Positions 36,191-44,372 of a DNA stretch of 64,000 nt are shown piece by piece. This DNA comes from a marine gamma proteobacterium HTCC2080 (GTDB lineage: Bacteria > Pseudomonadota > Gammaproteobacteria > Pseudomonadales > Halieaceae). The notes below the pieces were generated by a model. It had not been told where the DNA came from and searched no databases. It worked only from the letters and a program-made list of their open reading frames with translations. Each line of letters starts with the position of its first letter. Position 1 is the stretch's first letter. Where the stretch lies: contig AAVV01000002.1 of NCBI GenBank assembly GCA_000169115.1, positions 124,001 through 188,000 on the forward strand. Reading direction: 5' to 3'. Made by a program: the position numbers and the translations under genes.

Positions 36191-37516
36191 ATGACCCAGC
36201 AAGACTATCAATCAGCCCTTCAAGGTTATTACCAACATTCGACCTGCGCTACGGAATATGGAGGGGTTAGACGCCAGAAACATGCGAGAAGCTCCGGCCT
36301 GAATATTCAGCCCAGTGAAACTCTGAAGGTCACCTCGCGCCGGTTTGCCAAAGGCAAGTGGGTGGTCGGTACCGTTAATGCCGATAACCGTTTATTTGTT
36401 TTTGGCGGTTCTGTGCCTTCCCAGCCTGATGTGTCCATTGGTTGGGTGGAAGAGGTTGACCCGATCACCCTTGAAACGATTCGTCAGTCCCCTGAATTAA
36501 CCACCGGCGGACATAACTGGTGTGGTGGCGCCGCAGTGCTGGCGGACGGCACCATTATTACCGGGGTTGGTAATCGTGTGCATAAACTCAGTCTTGATCT
36601 TAAGCTTATAAATGAATTGGAACTGCCTGTGGATCATGCCCATAACGGCATCAGTTTGTTATCCGATGGCATGATGATTACCCGCAATCTCGAACACGAT
36701 CACAACAAGGCGTCGGTTTTCACGATTTTTGATCCAAACACGCTGAAGGTGATTAAGACGGTTGAATTTTTGGGTGCGTCTATTGGTCGCTTCTGCGTTG
36801 ATCTGACCCCTGAGGGCGACTATGTTTACGCGACCACGCCTACCCATATTCATCGCCTGATATACAAAGACCAAAACTTGGCTCTGGATGAAAACTGGAG
36901 TGCCTCCTATGACCTGCCTGGCGAAGATCAGAGCTTTGCCTGGTGCAATACCGTGGGTGATGACAGCGTCTGGTTCATGGATATGGGTGACACTCCTCCA
37001 GTCGAAACGATTATGCGTGCCTATCCTGTTGGCACCAAACCACTGGCCTTTTCCAAACCCTGTAGTGCTCCGGTGCGTGTACACCGAGTATCCACTACGG
37101 ATAGTAGTTCAACCGATGTGTTAACGCCGTTTGATTTACCCAATGGCGGACACAACTCATCCCCGCTCTACGTGCAAGATAAAAAAATCCTGTTGACCTT
37201 TGATACCAATAATAGAAAAACCGGCGCCTGGCGATTTAGTGGACCGGGGGATTTTGAGGAATTGTGGGTTCATGATATCGGCAATTCAAATCAGGTGTTC
37301 TATTACCCTGATACCGGTGAGGTCGTGCTCGATGATGTGCTCGAAGACAATAACGTCGATACCGTGTTGATTGATATTGAAACCGGCGAGGAAAAAAGCC
37401 GCGTTGCCACGGGCGCACGTTATGCCGCAGCTATGGCGTTTTACCCTGGTTTGGATCGTGATTTTTATTCAACCAGTGGTCCACACGGATTGTTGTATCG
37501 CGTGTTTGTCTCTTAG
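36191..37516 (+). CDS. Predicted beta-propeller-like protein of unknown function
   Basis: 441 aa, from the ATG at 36191 with AAGGAG upstream. No signal peptide is visible, so it is probably cytoplasmic. The sequence has recurring short blocks typical of propeller blades: strand, turn with Asp/Gly, strand (for example NRLFVFGGS, LADGTIITGVGNRVHKLSLD, EGDYVYATTPTHIHRLIY, DTGEVVLDDVLED). Histidines in GGHNWCGG, DHAHNGIS and GGHNSSP lie at blade-like intervals and could form a metal or active site, as in lactonase-type propellers. I do not recognise a named family. It sits between DUF3604C and DUF1254 in one transcript. A role in opening a lactone made by the monooxygenase is possible but not shown. 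Confidence 0.55.
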   Translation: MTQQDYQSALQGYYQHSTCATEYGGVRRQKHARSSGLNIQPSETLKVTSRRFAKGKWVVGTVNADNRLFVFGGSVPSQPDVSIGWVEEVDPITLETIRQSPELTTGGHNWCGGAAVLADGTIITGVGNRVHKLSLDLKLINELELPVDHAHNGISLLSDGMMITRNLEHDHNKASVFTIFDPNTLKVIKTVEFLGASIGRFCVDLTPEGDYVYATTPTHIHRLIYKDQNLALDENWSASYDLPGEDQSFAWCNTVGDDSVWFMDMGDTPPVETIMRAYPVGTKPLAFSKPCSAPVRVHRVSTTDSSSTDVLTPFDLPNGGHNSSPLYVQDKKILLTFDTNNRKTGAWRFSGPGDFEELWVHDIGNSNQVFYYPDTGEVVLDDVLEDNNVDTVLIDIETGEEKSRVATGARYAAAMAFYPGLDRDFYSTSGPHGLLYRVFVS

Positions 37517-37571
37517 CTACGAAAAAAAAACACATCAAAAAATATATAAATAACCAAGAGCAGAAATAAAG

Positions 37572-39035
37572 ATGAAATCAAAACCGATAAAAATCCTTAT
37601 TGCCTTGGTGGTGACGCTAGTCGTTGCCGGCGGCAGTTATTGGCAGGTCAATTTCAATAAAGACTGGCGCCAGCAGTACGCCTACAGCAAAGGTGTGGAC
37701 GCACTGATTTACGCGTTTCCCTATTATTTGAACACAGTGCTTCGCTATAAGTGGGGTCAGCCTGAAGCGCCAGAGGGTCAGCAAGTACCGCTGCACGCGA
37801 CAAACAAGTTCTGGCACGCGACGTTTGTCGATCCTAAAAACTATCGCGACGGTGGTGCGCCGAATGCCGATACGCTTTACTCACCTGCCTGGGTATACGC
37901 CAAAGAGCAGCCGATCATTATTACGGTACCGGAAATTCCGGGTGACCGATATTTTGCAATTGAACTGGCGGGTTTTGATTCAGACAACTTTGCCTATATC
38001 AGCAAGCGCCTCCACGGCAATGGTGGCGGTAACTATGCCATCGTGCCGCCGAATTGGCAGGGAGACTTGCCCGACGATGTGGAGTTTGTAGCCCATAATC
38101 CAACCCCCTGGTTTTATGCCATGGCCAGAATTTATGCTGACTTCAATGACCCCAGTGATCAGGCAGCGGTTGCAGCCATACAGTCACAAATGCAGATTGT
38201 GGGCTTGAGTGACTGGGGTAAGGAAAATCCCCCCCGACCTGCGCACCCGCCTGTTCCCGATGTCGGTGATCTGAGTGATGTTCTGCTTGAATCCGATGTG
38301 GTGAGTTACATTAAAAAAATGGTGATCTCAGATCCGATGTCTTTCTGGCGCACCGTCAATCACGCGATGACCGTCAATGGTGTGCCTGAGCGTGATCAGC
38401 GCTATTTGAAAGATTGGGCCGAGCTACATATTGGACCGGACCAGGATGTATCCCAGGCAGAGGAAAATGAGCAGGCAGGCCTGGCCAAGGCAGTGCTTGA
38501 TGGCATCATGATCATGCGCGCCTACAGGAGCAGCGAAGATAGAAAGGTCAACGGTTGGGGTGTGCCACCAGTCGGCTTCGGGCGCTCCGGCGTTCACGGA
38601 AATTTTTATATGCGCGGAGCCATTCAGTCGATGCGGGGCATTGTCGCCAACGATGCCGAAGAAGCCATGTATATGGCCAGGGATAAAGATCAGAACGGCG
38701 ACAGCATTACCAGCGAGCATACCTACGAACTCCACTTTCCGTCGGGACAAACTCCGCCAGCCAGGTATTTCTGGTCACTCACAGTTTACGACCAGGACGC
38801 CAACCTGATGCTCAACGACTATGACCGCTATGCCACCAGCGGTAACTCAGAGGACTTGATCTACGAAGACGATGGCAGCCTGCGGATTCTGATCGGTGGC
38901 AAGCCTCCTGAGGGAATGGTTGGCAACTGGTTACCGGCGGGTGAGTCTTTCACTCGAGTTACATTGCGAGTGTACGGCCCCGAGAAAGCCATGTTGGAGC
39001 GAAGCTGGAAGCCGCCCCAGTTGAAGCGACTTTAA
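37572..39035 (+). CDS. DUF1254/DUF1214 domain protein, membrane-anchored
   Basis: 487 aa with an N-terminal hydrophobic helix (ILIALVVTLVVAGGSYW). The DUF1254 part includes NKFWHATFVDPKNYRDGGAPNAD-type sequence, the family's conserved stretch that ends in NADTLYSPAW, and the C-terminal DUF1214 part has HFPSGQTPPARYFWSLTVYD and NDYDRYATSG, as usual in two-domain members. The biochemical role of this pair is not established. It follows the propeller-like gene by 55 bases and is followed by the leftover DUF3604 tail. The export signal together with the DUF3604 proteins and sulfatase indicates that several steps of this pathway take place outside the cytoplasm. Confidence 0.82.
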   Translation: MKSKPIKILIALVVTLVVAGGSYWQVNFNKDWRQQYAYSKGVDALIYAFPYYLNTVLRYKWGQPEAPEGQQVPLHATNKFWHATFVDPKNYRDGGAPNADTLYSPAWVYAKEQPIIITVPEIPGDRYFAIELAGFDSDNFAYISKRLHGNGGGNYAIVPPNWQGDLPDDVEFVAHNPTPWFYAMARIYADFNDPSDQAAVAAIQSQMQIVGLSDWGKENPPRPAHPPVPDVGDLSDVLLESDVVSYIKKMVISDPMSFWRTVNHAMTVNGVPERDQRYLKDWAELHIGPDQDVSQAEENEQAGLAKAVLDGIMIMRAYRSSEDRKVNGWGVPPVGFGRSGVHGNFYMRGAIQSMRGIVANDAEEAMYMARDKDQNGDSITSEHTYELHFPSGQTPPARYFWSLTVYDQDANLMLNDYDRYATSGNSEDLIYEDDGSLRILIGGKPPEGMVGNWLPAGESFTRVTLRVYGPEKAMLERSWKPPQLKRL

Positions 39036-39071
39036 TGAAACCGCGCAATATAAATGGTCTCGAGGATGACA

Positions 39072-39149
39072 ATGAAAACACGATTGAGTGAAACCCTGTG
39101 GGAACGTGCCTGGTCTTCGCCGGTCTGGATCGAAGTAAACCGAGATTAA
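39072..39149 (+). pseudogene. Leftover C-terminus of a fourth DUF3604 gene (25 codons)
   Basis: A short frame starting ATG at 39072 encodes MKTRLSETLWERAWSSPVW plus six residues. The block ERAWSSP-W is the conserved C-terminal tail of the three intact DUF3604 proteins in this locus. GAGGA precedes the ATG, so it may still be translated. It ends three bases before the CoA-ligase start. I infer a deletion that removed all but the end of a fourth copy; a translated leader peptide is the alternative. Confidence 0.65.
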
Positions 39150-39152
39150 CTG

Positions 39153-40973
39153 ATGTCAGTGTTCGCCAGTTTGAAAGAAGTCGTCAGGGTATTGAATGAG
39201 ATACGGCAGTCTCGTGCTGCCATTGGCTTCAAAATGCCCGCACTGGATGAGGCGATTTCCCTTGGGGTAATCTTTGAAGAGACGGTGCGTAGGCACGGTG
39301 ACTTGCTTGCCCTCGAGTTTGAGGGACGCAGCTGGACGTACTCACAGCTGAACCAGGAAATCAATCGGCTGGCCCATCTACTAAAGGCGCAGGGTGTGAA
39401 GCAAGGCGAGGGTGTCGCCCTGTTCATGGAAAATCGGGCCGAGTTTGTCATCTCGTTGTTGGCCCTTACCAAGATTGGAGCCCCTGCTGCACTCATCAAC
39501 AATAGCCTGAGCGGCGAAGCCCTGGTGCACTGTTGTAAAGTGACGAACGCCAAACACTGCATTGTAGGCGACGAGCGCGCCGATGTGCTGGCACCCGAGT
39601 TGGCTGGCTTGCCTTTTGGCCAGGGGCATGGGTCTTGCTTTTGGATGAAAGACACTGTTGATCGCGAAGCACCCGGCTGGGCGATGGACGCTAACCAGGC
39701 CATGCAGGGGCACTCTGATCAGGACCTGCCTGAAACCCAAGGTATCCTCGCCGGTGATGTGGCGCTGTACATTTTCACTTCCGGTACAACGGGCCTGCCC
39801 AAGGCCGCTACTTACAAGCAGCAGCGCCTGGTTGCGGCGGCCAATCTGTTGGGTTCGCTCACCCTGAGACCCAAACCAGGCGATCGGCTATACCTTTGCT
39901 TGCCGATCTACCATATCACCGGGCTGGGGCCTGGTTTGTGCGGTTTCATCGCCGCTGGGGGCACGGTTTGCTTGCGTCGTACCTTTTCAGCCAGCAAATT
40001 CTGGAGTGAGGTGCAGGCCTGGCAGACCAATAGCTTTGTGTACGTGGGAGAGTTGTGTCGTTATCTGGTGACCCAGGCTCCCAGTGACGCCGAAAAAAAC
40101 AATCCTCTGCAGAAAATGGTGGGCAACGGATTAAGGCCTGACGTATGGGATGAATTTAAGTCGCGCTTTGACGTGAATCGCATTTGCGAGATCTACGGTT
40201 CCAGTGAAGGTAATGTCACCTTTCTAAATCTTCTGAATAAGGACCGCACCATTGGGACCACATCGGTCGATGTTGCCTTGGTTAAATACGACGTCATTGA
40301 AGACGCTATTGTGCGGGACGATGCTGGGCGTTGTGAGCTGGCCAAGCCCGGTGAGCCGGGACTACTACTTGGGAAAATCACTGACATCACTCCGTTCGAT
40401 GGTTACACCAATGCAGAGGCGACCAACAACAAAATTATTGAGAACGTGCAGGAAGCGGGTGATCGTTGGTTTAATACCAGCGATCTTGTGCGCGAAATCG
40501 ATGTTGGCTTTGCCATGGGCCTCAAGCACTACCAGTTTGTCGATCGTACCGGTGACACCTTTCGTTGGCGTGCTGAAAATGTTTCAACCAATGAGGTAGG
40601 GGAGGTGCTTAATTCCCACCCGCAGATCAATATGGCGAATGTCTACGGCGTAGAAGTACCCGGCACCGAGGGCAGAGCGGGGATGGTGGCCTTTGCCCTT
40701 GAAGCCGGTACCGACTTTGACATAGACGGTTTCCGTGCGCTGGTGGATACCAGGCTGCCCGACTACGCGCGGCCAGTGTTCGTGCGTCTGCAGCAGGATA
40801 CTGAAACCACGGTTACCTTTAAGCTGCTGAAGGGGAAGCTGCGCGAGCAAGCCTACCATCTGGACAAGGTGGGTAAAGACCGGATGTATGTTCGTCACCC
40901 TCGCAGCGGTGAATATCGAGTGCTGGATGATGAGTTTTATCAGAAGATTCTGGCGGCTGAGGCGGGTTACTAG
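39153..40973 (+). CDS. FATP-like long/very-long-chain acyl-CoA synthetase
   Basis: ANL-superfamily ligase that activates a carboxylic acid with ATP and CoA. The P-loop YIFTSGTTGLPKAA is near residue 206, EIYGSSEGNVTFLNL is the A5 region, and DRTGDTFRWRAENVSTNEVG near 470 is the hallmark of the FATP/SLC27 and bacterial FadD6-like branch, which handles very long, branched or steroid-type acids. Length (606 aa) is normal for that branch. It begins three bases after the DUF3604 remnant. It probably delivers the CoA thioester on which the crotonase and other beta-oxidation-type enzymes act. Confidence 0.87.
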   Translation: MSVFASLKEVVRVLNEIRQSRAAIGFKMPALDEAISLGVIFEETVRRHGDLLALEFEGRSWTYSQLNQEINRLAHLLKAQGVKQGEGVALFMENRAEFVISLLALTKIGAPAALINNSLSGEALVHCCKVTNAKHCIVGDERADVLAPELAGLPFGQGHGSCFWMKDTVDREAPGWAMDANQAMQGHSDQDLPETQGILAGDVALYIFTSGTTGLPKAATYKQQRLVAAANLLGSLTLRPKPGDRLYLCLPIYHITGLGPGLCGFIAAGGTVCLRRTFSASKFWSEVQAWQTNSFVYVGELCRYLVTQAPSDAEKNNPLQKMVGNGLRPDVWDEFKSRFDVNRICEIYGSSEGNVTFLNLLNKDRTIGTTSVDVALVKYDVIEDAIVRDDAGRCELAKPGEPGLLLGKITDITPFDGYTNAEATNNKIIENVQEAGDRWFNTSDLVREIDVGFAMGLKHYQFVDRTGDTFRWRAENVSTNEVGEVLNSHPQINMANVYGVEVPGTEGRAGMVAFALEAGTDFDIDGFRALVDTRLPDYARPVFVRLQQDTETTVTFKLLKGKLREQAYHLDKVGKDRMYVRHPRSGEYRVLDDEFYQKILAAEAGY

Positions 40974-41057
40974 GAGGCGAGGCTTAGCCTGGTCCTGCCC
41001 GCAATAGACAAACACCGTCTTACCGTCTCCATCAAGAAAGGCCACTAGAGTTCCGAC

Positions 41058-42407
41058 ATGCTTGAACCAGAGAACAATCCCACCGCCTCTTACTTCGTTG
41101 ACCCGCCGCGCCTGCTACGCTTTTTGGTGTCAAAGAGACTTAGCCGATTTGCAAATGCAGAATGGAGAGGGAAGAAACGAGCAGCCGCCGAGAAGAGTCG
41201 CAGGGCCGAGGGGCGAGCTCACGTAGTGGAGTATTTCCACCAGGTGGACGATCCCTATTCGCACCTGATGGCGCAGGTAGTCGCGCAGTTCGCCGAGCGT
41301 TATGACATTGAAGTTGCGCCGCATCTCATCCGCGCAACCGGTGGTAGCAGCCAGCCCGAGGAAGAAAAGCTGGCAGTTTGGGCACGCCGTGACTGTGGAT
41401 TGATAGCGCCGCATTATGGCTTGAGCTTTCCCGATAATGCTGGCGTCGTGCCTGAGCCGCAATTGCAGCAAGCGGCTAATCGAGCGCTGACTAAGCTTGG
41501 TCCAAAAGATTTTCTAACTCAGGTTGAAGGTATTAGCACCAGCTTATGGTCAGATGGATCTATCGACGCTGGCCAGGTGACGGCGGAGGAGGCTGAAGCG
41601 GCTCTCGATGCTGGGTCTGCGCGCCTTGCAGAGTTGGATCATTATTCAGGCGCGATGCTCTACTATGCTGGCGAGTGGTACTGGGGCGTTGACCGGCTGT
41701 TTCACCTGGAGCAGCGCCTGCGCGAGTTGGGTGTGGCTAAAGAGCCAGGTCAACCCTATATAGCGCCTCGGCCTGAACTGGACGTTAGGGGGGTTGACGC
41801 CAGCGGGCTGCAATTGCATTTCTTCCCCTCTCTGAACAGCCCCTATACCGCAATCATTTATGACAGCACAATCGAACTCAGTCGGGCCTGCAAGATAAAC
41901 CTTCACCACAAACCTGTTCTGCCGATGGTAATGCGGGGCGTCCCTGCCCCCTCGACCAAGGCGACCTATATTTTCTTTGATGTAAAGCGCGAGAGTGAAT
42001 TTCTGGGTGTGCCTTTTGGAAACACGGTAATAACGATTGGCGAGCCTACCCGACAGTCCTACTCGCTAATGCCCTGGGCCAAGTCGCTTGGGAAAGATAT
42101 AGAGCTCCTCAGTACTCTATTGCGCTATGCCTTTGCAGAAGGCATAGGGTTACACAAAAAGAAGAATATAAAACGAGCGGTAGAAGAAGTGGGGCTGGAG
42201 TGGAGGGAGGCTCTTAAGCACTTTGGCGGTGAAGACTGGAAGCCGTTCATAGAAAAGCATCAGGATGAAATGGTGGAGGGCATGGGTCTATGGGGTGTGC
42301 CTTCCTACCGGCTTTGTGGTCCCGACGGTGAGCCTGATCTGGAGGTTTGGGGGCAGGATCGTCTGTGGCTAGTGGCAGCAGAGATTCGACGTCGCGCCTC
42401 GCTTTAG
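41058..42407 (+). CDS. Double DsbA-like (HCCA-isomerase/GST-kappa type) protein
   Basis: 449 aa that look like two thioredoxin-fold DsbA-family domains in one chain. The first begins at about residue 55 (HVVEYFHQVDDPYSHLMAQ), the second at about 252 (LQLHFFPSLNSPYTAIIYDS). Each has the strand-(x)-SPY/DPY-helix opening of 2-hydroxychromene-2-carboxylate isomerases, and the end GMGLWGVPSYRLCG with WGQDRLWLV is the conserved cis-Pro and C-terminal pattern. No CxxC is present, so it is not a disulfide oxidase but probably a glutathione-dependent isomerase or transferase. No signal peptide. It sits between the CoA ligase and a GST-like gene. Confidence 0.75.
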   Translation: MLEPENNPTASYFVDPPRLLRFLVSKRLSRFANAEWRGKKRAAAEKSRRAEGRAHVVEYFHQVDDPYSHLMAQVVAQFAERYDIEVAPHLIRATGGSSQPEEEKLAVWARRDCGLIAPHYGLSFPDNAGVVPEPQLQQAANRALTKLGPKDFLTQVEGISTSLWSDGSIDAGQVTAEEAEAALDAGSARLAELDHYSGAMLYYAGEWYWGVDRLFHLEQRLRELGVAKEPGQPYIAPRPELDVRGVDASGLQLHFFPSLNSPYTAIIYDSTIELSRACKINLHHKPVLPMVMRGVPAPSTKATYIFFDVKRESEFLGVPFGNTVITIGEPTRQSYSLMPWAKSLGKDIELLSTLLRYAFAEGIGLHKKKNIKRAVEEVGLEWREALKHFGGEDWKPFIEKHQDEMVEGMGLWGVPSYRLCGPDGEPDLEVWGQDRLWLVAAEIRRRASL

Positions 42408-42449
42408 TGTTTCTCCAACCTGATTCCTTATATTAGTGTTTTTCCAACC
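42404..42449 (+). repeat. 17-bp direct repeat at a gene junction
   Basis: TTAGTGTTTCTCCAACC at 42404-42420 recurs as TTAGTGTTTTTCCAACC at 42433-42449, a 29-bp offset. The first copy contains the stop codon of the DsbA-like gene. Probably a small slippage duplication. Confidence 0.7.
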
Positions 42450-42458
42450 ACTGGATTT

Positions 42459-43487
42459 ATGATGAATGATTTGAGACTCGTAGGCAGCTCGGTATCGCCC
42501 TATACACGCAAAGTGCGCGCGCTTTTACGTTTCCGGCGCATTCCTTTTCAGTTCGTTAGGAAAGGGGGGCGAGAGTCAGACGATCTTCCACCTGCACCGC
42601 TGCCACTGATTCCCTATGTCATATTTCCAGATCGGAACGGTGAATTGACAGATGCGTTGGGCGATACAACGCCTATTATCAATCGCCTCGAGGATGACTA
42701 TACGGCGCGCGCTGTGCGGCCAAAGGATCCGGCACTGGCCGTGATCGATGCATTGCTGGAAGAGTTCGGTGATGAGTGGTTGTCTAAATGTATGTTTCAT
42801 TTTCGTTGGTCAAAAGCATTGGACACACAGACCTCGTCGTCCTATCTGGCCTATGCCATGAATATGACGGCGACACCCGAGCAGGGAGAGGCGTTTGCCA
42901 GGATGTTTGCCGAGCGGCAGATTTCCCGGATTGGTGTGGTCGGGTCGAATGAAACAACCGGCCCTCTTATCGAAGAAAGCTGGGAACGCTATCTGGACGT
43001 GTTTGATCGTCACCTCCAGAACCAGCCGTTTCTCTTAGGTAATCGTCCCGGTGCGGGCGACTATGGCTGCTTTGGCCAGATGACTATGCTCGTATTGACA
43101 GATCCTACGCCTCAAGCGGTTTCTCGGCGTATCTCACCTCGTGCTTTTGCATGGACAGAAGCCATGGAAGACCATTCTGGATTGGAGGTCGATGACTCAG
43201 ATTGGATTGACCTGGATGCGCCACCAGAGACACTCAACGACTTGCTGTGTGAATTGGGGCGATTGTTTGTGCCATTCATGCTCGAAAATGCCAAGGCTGC
43301 GGCAAGCGGCGACAAAATGTTCGAATGTGAGCTGGATGGAAGTCCCTGGGTGCAAGAGACCTTCGTCTATCAGGCCAAATGCCTAAAGTGGTTGAAACAA
43401 CGCTACGATAATCTTGGTGAAAACGACAAAGCGCGTCTCGATAATGTTTTGTCTGGAACGGGGTGTGAAGTGTTGTTTGCAGGATAA
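42459..43487 (+). CDS. Glutathione S-transferase-like protein
   Basis: 342 aa. The N-terminal thioredoxin-like domain opens LVGSSVSPYTRKVRALLRFRRIPF, where SPYTRKV replaces the usual SPy/SPC-x-KV glutathione-site motif, followed by the cis-Pro region LIPYVIFPDRNGELTDALGD and STPI-like TTPIINRLE. The C-terminal helical domain includes FLLGNRPGAGDYGCFGQM, the common N-capping box of GSTs. It is considerably longer than an ordinary GST (about 210 aa). Two adjacent ATGs (42459, 42462) could serve. It is the last gene of the long plus-strand unit. Activity on a pathway intermediate is inferred. Confidence 0.75.
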   Translation: MMNDLRLVGSSVSPYTRKVRALLRFRRIPFQFVRKGGRESDDLPPAPLPLIPYVIFPDRNGELTDALGDTTPIINRLEDDYTARAVRPKDPALAVIDALLEEFGDEWLSKCMFHFRWSKALDTQTSSSYLAYAMNMTATPEQGEAFARMFAERQISRIGVVGSNETTGPLIEESWERYLDVFDRHLQNQPFLLGNRPGAGDYGCFGQMTMLVLTDPTPQAVSRRISPRAFAWTEAMEDHSGLEVDDSDWIDLDAPPETLNDLLCELGRLFVPFMLENAKAAASGDKMFECELDGSPWVQETFVYQAKCLKWLKQRYDNLGENDKARLDNVLSGTGCEVLFAG

Positions 43488-43581
43488 TAAGCAGGTTAAC
43501 GGGTTTTCGAAACCGAACTCCGAGTTGGGGCCGAACCCTCTTGGTCAGGTCGCAAGGCGTGACCAGGTATCCTCTGGATAA

Positions 43582-43881
43582 TCAATAAGCCTGAAAGTAA
43601 GAAAGTATCTCCATGTCTTTATGGGGGATACCAATGATGTCTATACTATTCTGACTGCGCAAATAAAATACAATGTGCTGGCCCTCAGGAAAACTATAGT
43701 ACCCCTCAGTAATATCAGTTCGATGCCTTCCATCGGTGGGATTCTCGGCGAGCCAGATAAAACGATTCTCCAGGTTTTTCAGCTACGCATTTCGCTGGGC
43801 CCTGCCCCAATGTTGCTGAGTGTAACGGCCGATGGATTTCAGGTCTTCCTCTGCCCGTGGTGTAACTCTGTATTTTGCCAT
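43582..43881 (-). pseudogene. parE: ParE/RelE-type toxin gene with in-frame amber codon
   Basis: The minus strand reads MAKYRVTPRAEEDLKSIGRY, TQQHWGRAQRNA, then TAG at codon 33 (43785-43783), then LKNLENRFIWLAENP and on through EGYYSFPEGQHIVFYLRS to NSIDIIGIPHKDMEILSYFQ and a TGA stop. This is a complete ParE toxin of 99 codons except for the amber, which replaces the tyrosine expected in RNAYL. Its ATG shares one base with the stop of parD, the normal toxin-antitoxin layout. The toxin should be inactive unless the TAG is suppressed or is a sequencing error. Confidence 0.85.
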
Positions 43882-44129
43882 TAGGCTTCATTGTCCAAGT
43901 CACTTATCAATGCGTCCATTGAGAAATCATCGACAAAGTCGCCGGCTTTAGCTTGCTGCGCGCCCTGAGCCAAATGAGCCCTCAAGGCTTCCAGTTTACT
44001 TTTTCGTTCTTCCATGCTGCGAAGTGCATCACGAACAACTTCGCTGGCCGAGCCGTAACGACCACTGGAGATTTCGTTTTTGATAAATACTTCCCAATGC
44101 TCACCTAGACTTAAACTTGTGGTAGCCAT
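43881..44129 (-). CDS. parD: ParD-type antitoxin (CopG/RHH)
   Basis: 82-aa antitoxin of type II parDE modules. The N-terminal ribbon-helix-helix part TTSLSLGEHWEVFIKNEISSG and GSASEVVRDALRSMEE is typical of the CC2985 ParD group; the rest (AHLAQGAQQAKAGDFVDDFS) is the toxin-binding tail. It is read away from the TonB-receptor gene and is followed by the broken toxin gene with one base of overlap. An inverted repeat 14 bases upstream is a probable self-repression site. Confidence 0.88.
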   Translation of the reverse strand: MATTSLSLGEHWEVFIKNEISSGRYGSASEVVRDALRSMEERKSKLEALRAHLAQGAQQAKAGDFVDDFSMDALISDLDNEA

Positions 44130-44142
44130 ATGTGCTTCTCGT

Positions 44143-44165
44143 ATTCATAAATAACAAATATGAAT
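44143..44165 (-). promoter_or_regulatory. Probable ParD operator (inverted repeat)
   Basis: Perfect arms ATTCATA and TATGAAT are separated by nine A/T-rich bases, 14 bp ahead of the parD start. Such palindromes at this position usually bind the ParD ribbon-helix-helix protein. Confidence 0.5.
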
Positions 44166-44285
44166 ATATTTCAGGCAGAGGAACAGTGCAAGGTGTAGTA
44201 TCTACGGATGCAGGTAACAGTATCTAACCTTCTGATATTAAGAAAGAATTTCCTTTTCGCCAAGGGCAGGATGGCAGGCAATGTC

Positions 44286-44331
44286 GATTGTCCTAATATG
44301 ATACTCTGAAAAACGAGATCCCGAATACACT
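44286..44331 (+). promoter_or_regulatory. Locus promoter 5: TonB receptor-GST unit
   Basis: Element GATTGTCCTAATATGATACT at 44286-44305, 19 of 20 identical to the copy at 31911. TACACT lies at 44326-44331, 23 bp after TATGAT. The predicted leader is about 35 bases. Confidence 0.72.
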
Positions 44332-44372
44332 AGCGGCCATAAAGCTAATATAAAAGTATCGGAGAATTCGTC

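Noticed and set aside
43621-43884. 87-codon plus-strand frame over the ParE region
   Set aside because: It is the reverse of the ParE toxin sequence, which reads well on the minus strand.
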